This document shows, piece by piece, positions 16,475-25,022 of a DNA stretch of 46,341 bases. Below the pieces are notes generated by a model. The model was given only the letters and a program-made list of their open reading frames with translations, ran no database searches and was not told where the DNA came from. How positions within the stretch are numbered: position 1 is the stretch's first letter; each line of letters starts with the position of its first letter. The translations under genes were made by a program, and so were the position numbers. Origin of the DNA: Deltaproteobacteria bacterium (GTDB lineage Bacteria > Lernaellota > Lernaellaia > JACKCT01); the NCBI GenBank assembly GCA_020845895.1, contig JADLEX010000013.1, positions 1 to 46,341 of the forward strand, read 5' to 3'.

Positions 16475-17320
16475 CTACGGCGCGTCGCGCACGGCGGCGA
16501 CGTCGGCGAGGCACGCGTCGTCGAAGCCGACCGGATCGGTGTTGCCGCCCGCGATGCGGTCGGCGAGCAGTTCCACGATCGACGCCCCCTCGTAGGCCCA
16601 ATACATCAGACACTCATCCGAGACGTCGTGGTCGCCGTGCGTCGGGTCCTTGTGATTCGTGACCATCGGCAGGCCGTTGTCGACGAGACCGATCACGTGG
16701 CCCAGTTCGTGGGCGAGCACGTGCTGCTCGGCGAGACGACACAGCGTGCTCTCGAAGGGCAGCGGCGTCGCGCACGAGTCGTCGATGTCGTCGGTGAAAA
16801 TCGCGAGATGACGGTTCCCCCACGCGACACCGAGCACCGTGCCCGGCCCCGCGCCCGCGTCGTACGATCCGTCCACGTAGAGCAGGTGGATCGCAATGGT
16901 GTCTTCGTCCACGTCGAGGTTCGCCGTCGTTTCGGCCAGCGCGTCGAGGTCATCAAACGTCCACACACCGCCCGCGCCGACGCCCTCGATCGTCTCGTCG
17001 GTGATCGCCTCGATGCCGCCGGGCTTGTCGATCACATCCGCGTAAACCTCGATCACGCCCTCCATGGCGTCGTCGCGCGGGCCGTATCCCGCGACCGCGT
17101 CGATCTCGAAGACGAGACGCGAAAACGGCTCGGCGCGCAGGTAGTTCGCGATGCGGTCCTCGCCCGTGCCGCCGCCGTCGTCGTCATCGGCCGCGTCGTC
17201 ATCGCCGCTCCCGCCGCCGTCGGAATCGACCGAACCGGAGTCGTCATCGTCACCGCCGCAGGCGGCAAAGCATGTTGCCGCGAGCGCGAAAACCCACACC
17301 GCGAAAAGCCGTGTCGTCAT
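16475..17320 (-). CDS. Acidic-linker lipoprotein with metzincin-like protease motif
   Basis: A 281-residue predicted lipoprotein protease. The signal peptide MTTRLFAVWVFALAATCFAAC gives lipidated Cys21; the linker is GGDDDDSGS up to DDDAADDDD. The C-terminal half contains HELGHVIGLVDNG (His204, Glu205, His208), an HExxHxxGLxxxG zinc motif. Further His residues follow (His223, 228, 231), and DECLMYW resembles the Met-turn of metzincins (Met239). The third zinc ligand is probably one of the His residues in KDPTHGDHD. Cys pairs 183/194 and 237 may form disulfides. No close ribosome site is visible before the ATG. I infer a cell-surface zinc endopeptidase. Family name is not certain; an inactive homologue is unlikely since the motif is intact. 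Confidence 0.78.
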   Translation of the reverse strand: MTTRLFAVWVFALAATCFAACGGDDDDSGSVDSDGGGSGDDDAADDDDGGGTGEDRIANYLRAEPFSRLVFEIDAVAGYGPRDDAMEGVIEVYADVIDKPGGIEAITDETIEGVGAGGVWTFDDLDALAETTANLDVDEDTIAIHLLYVDGSYDAGAGPGTVLGVAWGNRHLAIFTDDIDDSCATPLPFESTLCRLAEQHVLAHELGHVIGLVDNGLPMVTNHKDPTHGDHDVSDECLMYWAYEGASIVELLADRIAGGNTDPVGFDDACLADVAAVRDAP

Positions 17321-17373
17321 GGGGAAATTGTAAGACGGCGACCCGAGCGCGTCCATGATCCGCGCGATACCGG

Positions 17374-19119
17374 CTAAAACGCCGCCCGCCACTCGGCGCT
17401 GATGGCGTTCCCGCAGCGGTCCTCGGCGCTCGCGCGCACGGCGTGCTCGCCGCCCCCGAAGCCATTCCTCGCCGCGAAAAACGCCTCGCCGGTGCGCTCG
17501 TGCACGTCCATCACCGCGAGCTTGCCGTCCACCTCGACGCGCACCGTCTCCCACTCCACACCGCAGATCGCATCGGAGAAACGCACCCCGGGCGGCGTCG
17601 GCGGGGTCGAACGCCGTTTCCGCTTCACGCCCGCGCGCGCCGCGATGGCCTCGATGCGCGGCGGCGCTTCGTCGCGCAGCAGACAGAACTCGCCGCCCGC
17701 CTCGTCGGTCTCGCCCTCCAGCGTGTCCGCGAATGGGTCGAGCGCGCGACCGAGAAACTTCACGCCGCGACCCGATACGCGTGTGATCGCGAGGCGCTCC
17801 GCTTCCTCGTTTACATCCGCGAGCGACCACACCACGCGCAGCGGGCGACGCAGTTGCACCCCCGGCGCGCGCACGGCCACGCACGCGTCAACCGCCGCGG
17901 CGTGCGCGCGGCCGATGTTTTCGATGGTCACGCGGATCGGCTCGTACAGGCTCTTCGCATCGGCGCGCAGCGTCACACGACCGTCCGGCGTCGCGACCGC
18001 GCCATGTTGATCGAGCACCGCACCGCCCGACCCGCGCGGCCACGGACGGCGCGACGCGTCGGGATTCGCGATCACTTCGACGGGCACGCTCCATGTGTCT
18101 GACTCGCCCACCGCGTCGAAGACCTCGATGCGGATCTCGTGAACACCCGGCGGCAGATCGGCGAGCGTGCCCGCGTCGGGCGCGGAAAAGTGCGGGAGCT
18201 TTGCGGGGTAGGGGTTGTAGACGCGATAAAACCGTGCCTTGCCGACGACGTCGACGTGCGTCTGCTCGACGCTCGGCTCCTCGTACGAAAATCGCTCGAA
18301 GCGCGTCTCGAATCGAACCGCGCCCCCGGCGGACCACGTGAGCCGATACGGCGCGAAGGCGCGTCCGCCACCCGTGTGCCGGTCGCTCGCATCCACGGCT
18401 ACGCCCACGCGCCCGCTCACGCGCACCGGCGCCGCGCCAGGGGCGGCGCGAGAAATCACGACCGGCGCAAGACCCCCGTCCGCGCTCGCCCATTCGTCCG
18501 CGGGCACCAAGGCTATCGAGTCGATGCGCGGCGGTTCGGAGTCGGCCACCGACAGGCCGTTCGTGAGCGGGTTGATGGGGTCGGAATCGTTCGCGCGCAG
18601 TTCGAAATGCAGGTGCGGCGTGCGCGTGCCGGTTTTGCCGCCGTAGGCGATCACCTCACCACGCCGGACGCGCACCTGATTTTCCCAATCCTCGAAGTAA
18701 TAGTCGAGATTCTCCCGCCCGGTCTTGCGGCGAAGCTCGTCCGCCACCGCCTCGATGCGGTCGCTGAACCGGTCGAGATGCGCGTACACCGACACGCGGC
18801 CGTCGTCGTGCATCACGTACAGGCCGAAGCCGTACCCGTATTTCGACACGCGCACGCGGCGCAGCCAGCCGTCGGCGATCGCCACGACGGGAATGGTCCC
18901 GACGCGCCCGAAGAGCGAGATGTCGAGCCCGCCATGCGGGTGACCGTTTCGCTTGTCGAAGATCACCGAGGTCACGACCGGATCGGCCTGCAACGGCCAT
19001 GCGTAGGACGGCGGCGCGACCTGGGCTCGCGCGGGTCTGACGACCGCGAACACGCACACAACAAAAACCGTCGCGAGGACCGCGCGTCGGTTGATTGCCA
19101 CTCGCGATTTTGTCATCAT
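17374..19119 (-). CDS. M23 family metallopeptidase (LytM type), secreted
   Basis: A 581-residue exported protein whose signal peptide ends about residue 32 (AVVRPARAQ). The zinc peptidase domain covers about 38-185. Active-site ligands are visible as HPHGGLD (His62, Asp66) and HLHFELR (His169, His171), with YAHLD (His114) between. Such enzymes cut peptide cross-bridges of peptidoglycan, or activate amidases when degenerate; here all ligands are present. The remaining 400 residues look like beta-sandwich or Ig-like domains (for example GVHEIRIEVFDAVGESDTW). The GGGTG site fits the ATGATG at 19119/19116; a GTG two codons earlier (19125) is also possible. It is divergent from the response-regulator gene with 114 nt between. 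Confidence 0.85.
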   Translation of the reverse strand: MMTKSRVAINRRAVLATVFVVCVFAVVRPARAQVAPPSYAWPLQADPVVTSVIFDKRNGHPHGGLDISLFGRVGTIPVVAIADGWLRRVRVSKYGYGFGLYVMHDDGRVSVYAHLDRFSDRIEAVADELRRKTGRENLDYYFEDWENQVRVRRGEVIAYGGKTGTRTPHLHFELRANDSDPINPLTNGLSVADSEPPRIDSIALVPADEWASADGGLAPVVISRAAPGAAPVRVSGRVGVAVDASDRHTGGGRAFAPYRLTWSAGGAVRFETRFERFSYEEPSVEQTHVDVVGKARFYRVYNPYPAKLPHFSAPDAGTLADLPPGVHEIRIEVFDAVGESDTWSVPVEVIANPDASRRPWPRGSGGAVLDQHGAVATPDGRVTLRADAKSLYEPIRVTIENIGRAHAAAVDACVAVRAPGVQLRRPLRVVWSLADVNEEAERLAITRVSGRGVKFLGRALDPFADTLEGETDEAGGEFCLLRDEAPPRIEAIAARAGVKRKRRSTPPTPPGVRFSDAICGVEWETVRVEVDGKLAVMDVHERTGEAFFAARNGFGGGEHAVRASAEDRCGNAISAEWRAAF

Positions 19120-19233
19120 TTTCACCCGCGTTTCTGCCGATATGTGGGAAGCGGGGATTTCGAACGAACGATGCGATTCGCGCGCACGGCCGCATGGGCC
19201 GATTTATCATGGCGCGACGCGAGGGGTGACGAC

Positions 19234-20127
19234 GTGGGCAACATCGAAAAGGTCCTGGTGGTCGACGACGATCCGATGATCGTACTGATGCTGGAGCACG
19301 CGCTCAAGACCGCGGATTTTCAGGTTCTCAAGGCGAACGACGGCGAGAGCGCGTGGGCGATCTTTCGCGCGGAGCGTCCGTTCCTCGTGCTGACCGACGT
19401 CGAGATGCCCGGCGGCGACGGCGTCTCGCTGCTGCGCCGGGTCAAGGACGAGGACCCGGACACGATTGTCGTGGTCGTCACGGGCAGCGAATCCGAGGAC
19501 TACGTGATCGATACGCTGCGCGCCGGCGGCGACAACTTCCTGAAAAAACCCCTCGACCTGCCCTCGCTGCTGACCATGGTGCGCGAGTACCGCGAGATCG
19601 CCTCGCGCGAGAACTTCCTCAAGAGCGCGCGGCGCAGCCTCGACCGACTCGACCTGTCGCTCACGCTGCCCAGCGACCCTGACCTGCTCGCGTCCGCCGC
19701 GCAGCTGATCGAGCACGAACTCGAACCGTTCCTGAAAAAGGACGACCGCCTCGCGGTGCGTCTCGGCGTGTACGAGATGCTGCAAAACGCGCTCGAGCAC
19801 GGCAACTTCGAGCTGACGAGCGCCGACAAGGCAAACGTGCTGGAAACGGGCGGCATGGCCGAAAAACTGCGCGAACTGCGCGCGCACCCGGTGTTCGGCA
19901 AGCGCATGATCTCCGTGAAGCTGTCCGCGGATGCCGGCCAGTGCCAGATCGCGATCCGCGACGAGGGCAAGGGCTTCGACTGGCGCGCGTGGCTCGAAGG
20001 TTCGGGCGCGGAACGGCTCTTCGACGCGAACGGGCGCGGCCTGCTCATCACGCGCGTGTATTTCGACAAGCTCCACTACAACGAGGCCGGCAACGAAGTC
20101 ACGCTCGTCAAACGGCTCGCTTCGTGA
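19234..20127 (+). CDS. Response regulator fused to GHKL ATPase (RsbW-like) domain
   Basis: A 297-residue two-domain signalling protein. Residues 1-120 are a CheY-like receiver: acidic pair in VLVVDDDP (Asp11-13), phospho-acceptor Asp55 in LTDVEMPG, the switch Thr in VVVTGSE, and Lys in FLKKPLD. Residues about 150-297 are an HATPase_c domain of the anti-sigma-factor type, with an N-box YEMLQNALEHGN, the G1 box IRDEGKGFDW and a glycine-rich NGRGLLITRVYFD lid. No DNA-binding or HisKA segment is present, so output should be protein binding or phosphorylation in partner-switching style. It starts with GTG, preceded by GAGGGG 7 nt upstream; a 662-residue open frame upstream is a shadow. It is followed after one base by the serine-hydrolase gene. 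Confidence 0.88.
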   Translation: MGNIEKVLVVDDDPMIVLMLEHALKTADFQVLKANDGESAWAIFRAERPFLVLTDVEMPGGDGVSLLRRVKDEDPDTIVVVVTGSESEDYVIDTLRAGGDNFLKKPLDLPSLLTMVREYREIASRENFLKSARRSLDRLDLSLTLPSDPDLLASAAQLIEHELEPFLKKDDRLAVRLGVYEMLQNALEHGNFELTSADKANVLETGGMAEKLRELRAHPVFGKRMISVKLSADAGQCQIAIRDEGKGFDWRAWLEGSGAERLFDANGRGLLITRVYFDKLHYNEAGNEVTLVKRLAS

Positions 20128-20128
20128 G

Positions 20129-21289
20129 GTGACCGCACCGGGCCGCCTGTTGGCGCGCATCACCGCGCTGACGGCGCTGGCGTTGTTGGCATCGCTGGCG
20201 TCGTGCACCTTCGGGCGCGTGCTGCGGTATCGCGAATCCGCCGTCGATGACTGGCGAATCTTCGACGCGCGCGCGATGCATCCCTCTCCCATGCCGTTTG
20301 CGTTCGTCGAAGCGCCGGACGCCGCCACGCGGCGCATCAACGTCACGTTCGGCGGACGCACTTTCGACCTCGACGAAGAGATGGCGAAAAACGACACACT
20401 CGCGCTGCTCGTGCTCCATCACGACAAGCTGGTGTACGAGCGCTACTTCAACGGCCATTCACGAAAAGAGCGGTCGATGTCGTTCTCGATGGCCAAGTCG
20501 TTCACGTCGATTCTGCTCGGCCAGGCGATCGCCGACGGCAAAATCGCCCTCGACGAACCCGTCACGGAGCGCGTGCCCGAGCTGGCCGAACGCGGATTCG
20601 ACCGGGTGCGTCTCGCGCATCTGCTGCAGATGACCGGCGGCACGAATTACCGCGAGAACGACTGGCCGACGGGGCGGCATCCACACTTCTACTACACCGA
20701 GCATCTGGCGCCGGCGCTGCTGCGCCTGCGTGTGGTGGATGAGCCGGGCACGGCGTGGCGCTACCGCAGCGGCGAAACGCAATTGCTCGGCCTCGCGCTT
20801 TCGCGCGCGCTCGCACCTGAAACGATCACGTCGTATATGGATCGCCGCCTGTGGATGCCGCTGGGTATGGAGTCGGAAGGGTACTGGTCGCTCGACAGCG
20901 ACGAGGGCGGGCTCGAAAAAGTGTTCTGTTGCCTCGCGGCCCGCGCGCGCGACTTTTTGAAGTTCGGCCGCCTGATGCTGCGGCAGGGCGATTGGCAGGG
21001 CACGCAGCTCGTGCCCCGCGAGTGGGTCGCGGCGTCCACGAGCCTCGACGAAACCGAGGGCAGCCCGTGGGACTATCAATACGCGTGGTGGATCGCCGAC
21101 CCGCGCGACGGCGATTTTTTCGCGGGCGGCCACCTCGGCCAGTACCTCTACGTCAGTCCGAAGCGCGACGCCGTGGTACTGCGCCTCGGCACATCGCGCG
21201 GCAAGTGGTCGCGGGAGGAGTGGCGGAGCCTTCTACCCACGTTGCTCGACGACATCGTGTTGACAGACGTCAGCGCGATAGGCTCTTAA
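20129..21289 (+). CDS. Beta-lactamase-family serine hydrolase, lipoprotein
   Basis: A 386-residue serine hydrolase of the class C beta-lactamase/esterase family (PF00144). The N-terminus is a lipoprotein signal ending LASC (Cys26). The nucleophile motif is SMAK (Ser120, Lys123). The second motif is YRS within WRYRSGETQLLG (a Tyr-x-Ser variant of YxN), and a HLGQYLYV segment takes the place of the KTG box as HxG. This combination resembles NylB (6-aminohexanoate-dimer hydrolase) and EstB-type esterases rather than true beta-lactamases. GTG start, one base after the response-regulator stop, so the genes are coupled and the enzyme may be co-expressed with signalling. Its 3' end overlaps by 20 nt with the convergent esterase gene. 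Substrate unknown. Confidence 0.85.
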   Translation: MTAPGRLLARITALTALALLASLASCTFGRVLRYRESAVDDWRIFDARAMHPSPMPFAFVEAPDAATRRINVTFGGRTFDLDEEMAKNDTLALLVLHHDKLVYERYFNGHSRKERSMSFSMAKSFTSILLGQAIADGKIALDEPVTERVPELAERGFDRVRLAHLLQMTGGTNYRENDWPTGRHPHFYYTEHLAPALLRLRVVDEPGTAWRYRSGETQLLGLALSRALAPETITSYMDRRLWMPLGMESEGYWSLDSDEGGLEKVFCCLAARARDFLKFGRLMLRQGDWQGTQLVPREWVAASTSLDETEGSPWDYQYAWWIADPRDGDFFAGGHLGQYLYVSPKRDAVVLRLGTSRGKWSREEWRSLLPTLLDDIVLTDVSAIGS

Positions 21290-22181
21290 AAAACTCCCAG
21301 ATCGCCGTCGTCGCGCCGAGATCGCGGACGGGCGCGTCACCCAGTGCCCACGTCCTCGGGCCGCCGGGCCACGTGTGGCCGCCGCCGTGGAGGGTGACGA
21401 TCACGACGCGCGTGCCATCGGCGCAGCCGCTGAAGATCTCGGTTTCCACGTTGCCCTTGCGCGTCACCGTGGGCGCGCCCGTGCAGCGGTTTTGCATCGA
21501 CCAATACGTCTTCGCATCGGCGACGGAGCGATCGACGCGCGGGTGCGGGTCGAGCTGCTTCTCCGGCGTGCCGCCCTCGTAACGCACGTTCTTGTCCGCG
21601 GGACCGTGCATGACGAGCAGCGACACGGGCCGCGACGCCGCGCACTCGGCGCCCATCGAGCCCGCGACCGGCGCGATCGCCGCGACGCGGTCGGCGCGCT
21701 CGCACGCGAAGCGATACGCCATCATCGCTCCGTTGGACAGGCCGGTCATGAACACGCGCCGCTCTTCGCAGGGCGTGAGCGTTTTGACGTGATCGAGCAG
21801 CGCCGCGAGAAAACCGACATCGTCGATCTTGCGATCGAGGGCGGGGCCGCAGCAGTTGCCCGAGTTCCACACGGCGAGGCGCTTGATGCGCGCCGAGATG
21901 CCCTCGGGGTAGAGCACCAGAAAATTCTCGCGGTCGGCGAGGTGCGAAAAACCCGTGAGCTTGGCGATCTGCGCCGCGTTGCCGGCGCCGCCGTGCAGCA
22001 CCACCACGAGCGCGCGACCGCCGGGCGGCGGTTCGCCGGGAGGAACGTGCAGGATGAAGACCCGCTCGTCGCCGCCGAAACGCAGCGTGCCCTCGTGATC
22101 GCCGGGCGAAGAAAAATCCGCGGCGAACGCGGGCACGGCGCATAGCAGCGCAATAACGAGAGGGGCAACGAGACGGCGCAT
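21270..22181 (-). CDS. PHB-depolymerase/LpqC-like secreted esterase
   Basis: A 303-residue secreted alpha/beta hydrolase of the polyhydroxybutyrate depolymerase/feruloyl esterase (CE1/LpqC) group. The signal peptide MRRLVAPLVIALLCAVPAFA ends at residue 20. The oxyanion region is VVVLHGGAGNA (59-69) and the nucleophile elbow is GLSNGAMMAYR (Ser149). The catalytic Asp is likely in MHGPADKNVRYEGG, and the His is in LHGGGHTWPGG. Six Cys residues suggest disulfides, as expected outside the cytoplasm. The overlap with the convergent serine hydrolase involves only the last codons. It probably hydrolyses polyester or carbohydrate-linked esters; the exact substrate is not predictable. Confidence 0.85.
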   Translation of the reverse strand: MRRLVAPLVIALLCAVPAFAADFSSPGDHEGTLRFGGDERVFILHVPPGEPPPGGRALVVVLHGGAGNAAQIAKLTGFSHLADRENFLVLYPEGISARIKRLAVWNSGNCCGPALDRKIDDVGFLAALLDHVKTLTPCEERRVFMTGLSNGAMMAYRFACERADRVAAIAPVAGSMGAECAASRPVSLLVMHGPADKNVRYEGGTPEKQLDPHPRVDRSVADAKTYWSMQNRCTGAPTVTRKGNVETEIFSGCADGTRVVIVTLHGGGHTWPGGPRTWALGDAPVRDLGATTAIWEFFKSLSR

Positions 22182-22336
22182 GCGTCAATGCTAACGCCGC
22201 CGGCAGCGGCGAGGCAATGAGGGGTTCGGATCGTGGTTGTTGGTTTTTGGTTGTTGTTTGTCGCGCGGCAGCTGCGCGACGATTGCCAAACACGGCGGGC
22301 GGTCTTAATAATCGTCGGGGTTTTTTGGAGCTTCAC
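22182..22336. other. Divergent intergenic region with hairpin
   Basis: This 155-nt gap lies between divergent genes. It holds a T/G-rich stretch (22231-22260) built from repeated GGTTGTT-like words, then a perfect 7-bp dyad GTCGCGC/GCGCGAC around a 7-nt GGCAGCT (22260-22280). It could be an operator or leader structure. No promoter is clear. Confidence 0.3.
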
Positions 22337-24436
22337 GTGTTGGGGAAATTTCGACCAATCATTTTTGTGCTCCTGGCGGCGGCGCTCGGCGTAATCGGCC
22401 TTGGCTGCGCGGACGATGACGATTCGCCTTCGTCGGACTCCGGCGCAACAGGCGACGATGCCGATGACGACGCGGACGATGACACGGCGGACGACGATTC
22501 GGATGACGACACCGGCGACGACGACACGTGGCCGCCGCTGCCCGACGACGATGCGGATGACGACACCGGCCCCGCCTATCCCGAAAGCTGCCCGGACGGC
22601 CCGATCTTCGACTTTCAGATTCGCCAGGGCCCCTTCACCGTTCCATTCCCGAACAATCTCTACACCACACCCGACGATTCCACCGCGACCGGCATGCGCG
22701 TGTCGATCAACGAAAACGTCACACGGCCCATCGGCATGGTCGCCTCGCTCGGTTGGATCTTCGACGCGGTCAACACGCTCGACGGTTTTTCGACCCTCGG
22801 CAGCATCTACGTGCCCGTTCACGACGAGGTCGATCCCGTCACGTTGCCGGACATCACCGACCCGGGCGCGCTCGACGGCATCTTTCTCATGGTCGCCGAT
22901 CCCGCCAGCCCGCACGACGGCGAGTTCGCGCGCGTCAACGCCGAATGGATCAAACGCAGCGTGCGTCTCACGCCATGGTGGCCGCTGCGCGAACGCACCC
23001 GCTACCTGCTCGTCGCGACGCGTAATCTGACACCCATCGCGGGCGGCTGCTACCGGGCGTCACGGTCGATGCAGGACGTGTATTTCGCGACCGAGGGCGA
23101 GGGCGATCGCGGCATCGCGGCGCGCTACGCGGACGATCTGGCGCGGCTCGCGGACATGGGGGTCGCGCCGGAAAGCGTGCTTTCGATCGCCGACTTCACG
23201 ACGCTCGACGCGACCGGCGGCATGAACGCGGTGCGCAAGAAGCTCGACGAGATGGCCGAGGACGATCCGCCGGAGTTGACGAACTGGGTGATCTCGCCGA
23301 CCGGCGATGCAAATCTCGACGCCTTCGCCACCGCGACACTGTCGGTGCCGATCTTTCAGAACGGCGACGGCGTGTGGGAATTCGACGGCGGCGAGCCGGT
23401 GGTGCAAAGCTATGAGGACATCACCGTGGTGCTGTCGCTGCCGTCGGCGGACGCGCATCCCTCGGGTCAGCCGTGGCCGATCGTGATCTTTGCGCACGGC
23501 GCGATCTCGTCGAAGGGTCACGTCTATTCCGACCACGTCGGGTCGTTCTATGGCGAAAACGGATTCGCGGTGGCGGGCATCGACGCGGTCTGCCACGGCG
23601 AGCGCGCGCCCGAAAGCGATTTCGAGTTCGCGGTGGCGCTGTGCTACTTCGATTTTCTGTCGCCGCTGCGTTGGCGCGACAACATCCGCCAGACGATCTC
23701 CGACCACCTGTGGCTCGCGCACGCCCTGCGCGCCATGGAAGCGCCGGACGCCGTGCCGCTCGGCGACGACCCTTCGGCAGGCTCAGGGCAGGCTGCCGGC
23801 GACGGCACGCCCGACCTGGACGGCCAGGCGCAGTACTACTTCGGCCATTCGCTCGGCACGATTCACGGCGGCATTTTCGCCGCGCTGGCGGACGACATCG
23901 ACGCCTTCGTCATGGGCATGGCGGGCGCGAAATACACGACGATCGGGCTCGAAGGACCGGTGGTCGAACCGTTCCGGGACGTCATCGAGGACCTGGAGGA
24001 GCAGATCCCGAGCCTGCGCTTGGTGGATTCGGTGTATGCGATCGGCGCGCTGCTTCAGAACATTTTGGACGCCGGCGACCCCGCGAACTACCTGAACCAC
24101 GTGAAGGACGACCCGCTCGACGGCATGGAAGGGCATGACCCCGACGTGCTGCATATGGGCGCGTCGGACGACTACACGCTGGGCGGCGCGTCGGGCGGAT
24201 ATTTCGCGCGCGCGGGCGGTTGGCCGCAGCTTGAGCCTTTCGTCTGGGATGCCGATACACCCCGTGCGTCGTGTCCGCACGAGGGGTCGGGCTTCTACCA
24301 GTATGACACCGATGAGCACCAGCTCATGTTCGTCGGCGACGCGATGGGCGATGCCTCGCGCGAGCAGATCGCGCACTTCCTGCGTACGCACCTGGAAAAC
24401 GGCGTTGGGGAAATCATCGATCCGCTGGCCGACTAG
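22337..24436 (+). CDS. Acidic-linker lipoprotein with alpha/beta-hydrolase domain
   Basis: A 699-residue predicted lipoprotein lipase/esterase. GTG start with GGAG 6 nt upstream. The signal peptide ends in lipobox GLGC (Cys24). The linker spans about residues 25-78 (DDDD, GDDADDDADDDTADDDSDDD and so on). An N-terminal domain starts with PFPNNLYTTPDDS, the type seen in surface lipases of the Pla-1/VolA style. The hydrolase core shows IVIFAHGAISSKGHVYSDH and the elbow YYFGHSLGTIHGG (Ser505). C-terminal YDTDEHQLMF may supply the catalytic His. The gene carries a 24-nt repeat inserted in frame at 23771-23794. A convergent paralogue-like gene lies at 25023-27224. I infer a surface-anchored lipase or esterase; substrate unknown. 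Confidence 0.8.
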   Translation: MLGKFRPIIFVLLAAALGVIGLGCADDDDSPSSDSGATGDDADDDADDDTADDDSDDDTGDDDTWPPLPDDDADDDTGPAYPESCPDGPIFDFQIRQGPFTVPFPNNLYTTPDDSTATGMRVSINENVTRPIGMVASLGWIFDAVNTLDGFSTLGSIYVPVHDEVDPVTLPDITDPGALDGIFLMVADPASPHDGEFARVNAEWIKRSVRLTPWWPLRERTRYLLVATRNLTPIAGGCYRASRSMQDVYFATEGEGDRGIAARYADDLARLADMGVAPESVLSIADFTTLDATGGMNAVRKKLDEMAEDDPPELTNWVISPTGDANLDAFATATLSVPIFQNGDGVWEFDGGEPVVQSYEDITVVLSLPSADAHPSGQPWPIVIFAHGAISSKGHVYSDHVGSFYGENGFAVAGIDAVCHGERAPESDFEFAVALCYFDFLSPLRWRDNIRQTISDHLWLAHALRAMEAPDAVPLGDDPSAGSGQAAGDGTPDLDGQAQYYFGHSLGTIHGGIFAALADDIDAFVMGMAGAKYTTIGLEGPVVEPFRDVIEDLEEQIPSLRLVDSVYAIGALLQNILDAGDPANYLNHVKDDPLDGMEGHDPDVLHMGASDDYTLGGASGGYFARAGGWPQLEPFVWDADTPRASCPHEGSGFYQYDTDEHQLMFVGDAMGDASREQIAHFLRTHLENGVGEIIDPLAD
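23771..23794 (+). repeat. 24-nt dispersed-repeat-like insert (LRQAQGRL type)
   Basis: The core word TTCGGCAGGCTCAGGGCAGG lies inside the hydrolase gene and reads PSAGSGQA in its frame, or LRQAQGRL in another. It is a short word I recall as a widely dispersed insert in many unrelated bacterial genomes. It falls in a variable loop before the hydrolase nucleophile and keeps the frame. No other copy was seen in this window. Confidence 0.5.
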
Positions 24437-24475
24437 TTCGACTCGATCCGGGCGGCGCCGCCGCCGGAGGGCTCC

Positions 24476-24943
24476 ATGAAAGCCGAATTCATCAACGCGT
24501 TTCCGGCGGCCTTTCTCGATGTCCTTTCGAAAATGGCAAACACACCGGCCGAGGTCGGCAAGCCGTTTCTGAAACGGGACGATCCCGGTCACGGCGACGT
24601 GAGCGGGTTGATCGGCTTGTCGGGCGCGCGCGTGCGTGGTTCGCTCGCCATCACGTTCCCCAACGAAACCATCATGGCGATCACGTCCCGAATGCTCGGC
24701 GAAACCTTTACCGAGGTGGACGAAACCGTGATCAACATGGCGGGGGAAATCGCCAACATGGTGATGGGCTCGGCCAAGAATTCGCTGGGAGACCTCGGAT
24801 ACAAATTTGAGATGACGATCCCCTCCGTCGTCGTCGGTCCCGCGCACGTCATCGCCCACCAGAACCGGCTGCCCGTCGTCGCCGTGCCCGTCACATGCGA
24901 CGCGGGCTCGATCCATCTGGAACTCGCGTACGAGGAGATGTGA
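24476..24943 (+). CDS. cheX: CheX-like chemotaxis phosphatase
   Basis: A 155-residue CheX-family protein. CheX removes the phosphate from CheY-P and acts in the cytoplasm. The catalytic helix motif ExxN is present as EIANMVMGSAKN (Glu91, Asn94), and the flanking GSLAITFPNETIMAITSRML and final Ser-Ile-His-Leu-Glu-Leu strand match the family fold. The length is typical. A GGAGGG ribosome site lies 4 nt before the ATG. No chemotaxis genes surround it; its nearest signalling neighbour is the response regulator 4 kb away, which is a speculative partner. It may serve a receiver protein other than CheY. Confidence 0.85.
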   Translation: MKAEFINAFPAAFLDVLSKMANTPAEVGKPFLKRDDPGHGDVSGLIGLSGARVRGSLAITFPNETIMAITSRMLGETFTEVDETVINMAGEIANMVMGSAKNSLGDLGYKFEMTIPSVVVGPAHVIAHQNRLPVVAVPVTCDAGSIHLELAYEEM

Positions 24944-24947
24944 GAGG

Positions 24948-25015
24948 CCCTCACCCCGGCCCCTCTCCCGTCATGACGGGAGAGGGGTGGCGAGTAAAGC
25001 GAGACGGGGTGAGGG
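24948..25015. repeat. REP-like nested palindrome between convergent genes
   Basis: The outer arms CCCTCACCCCG (24948-24958) and CGGGGTGAGGG (25005-25015) pair perfectly. Inside, a 28-nt perfect palindrome (24960-24987, arms CCCCTCTCCCGTCA/TGACGGGAGAGGGG) forms a second stem. It starts four bases after the cheX stop and ends seven before the next gene's stop, so it can terminate both. The sequence resembles intergenic palindromic repeats common in GC-rich genomes. Confidence 0.7.
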
Positions 25016-25022
25016 GCGAACC

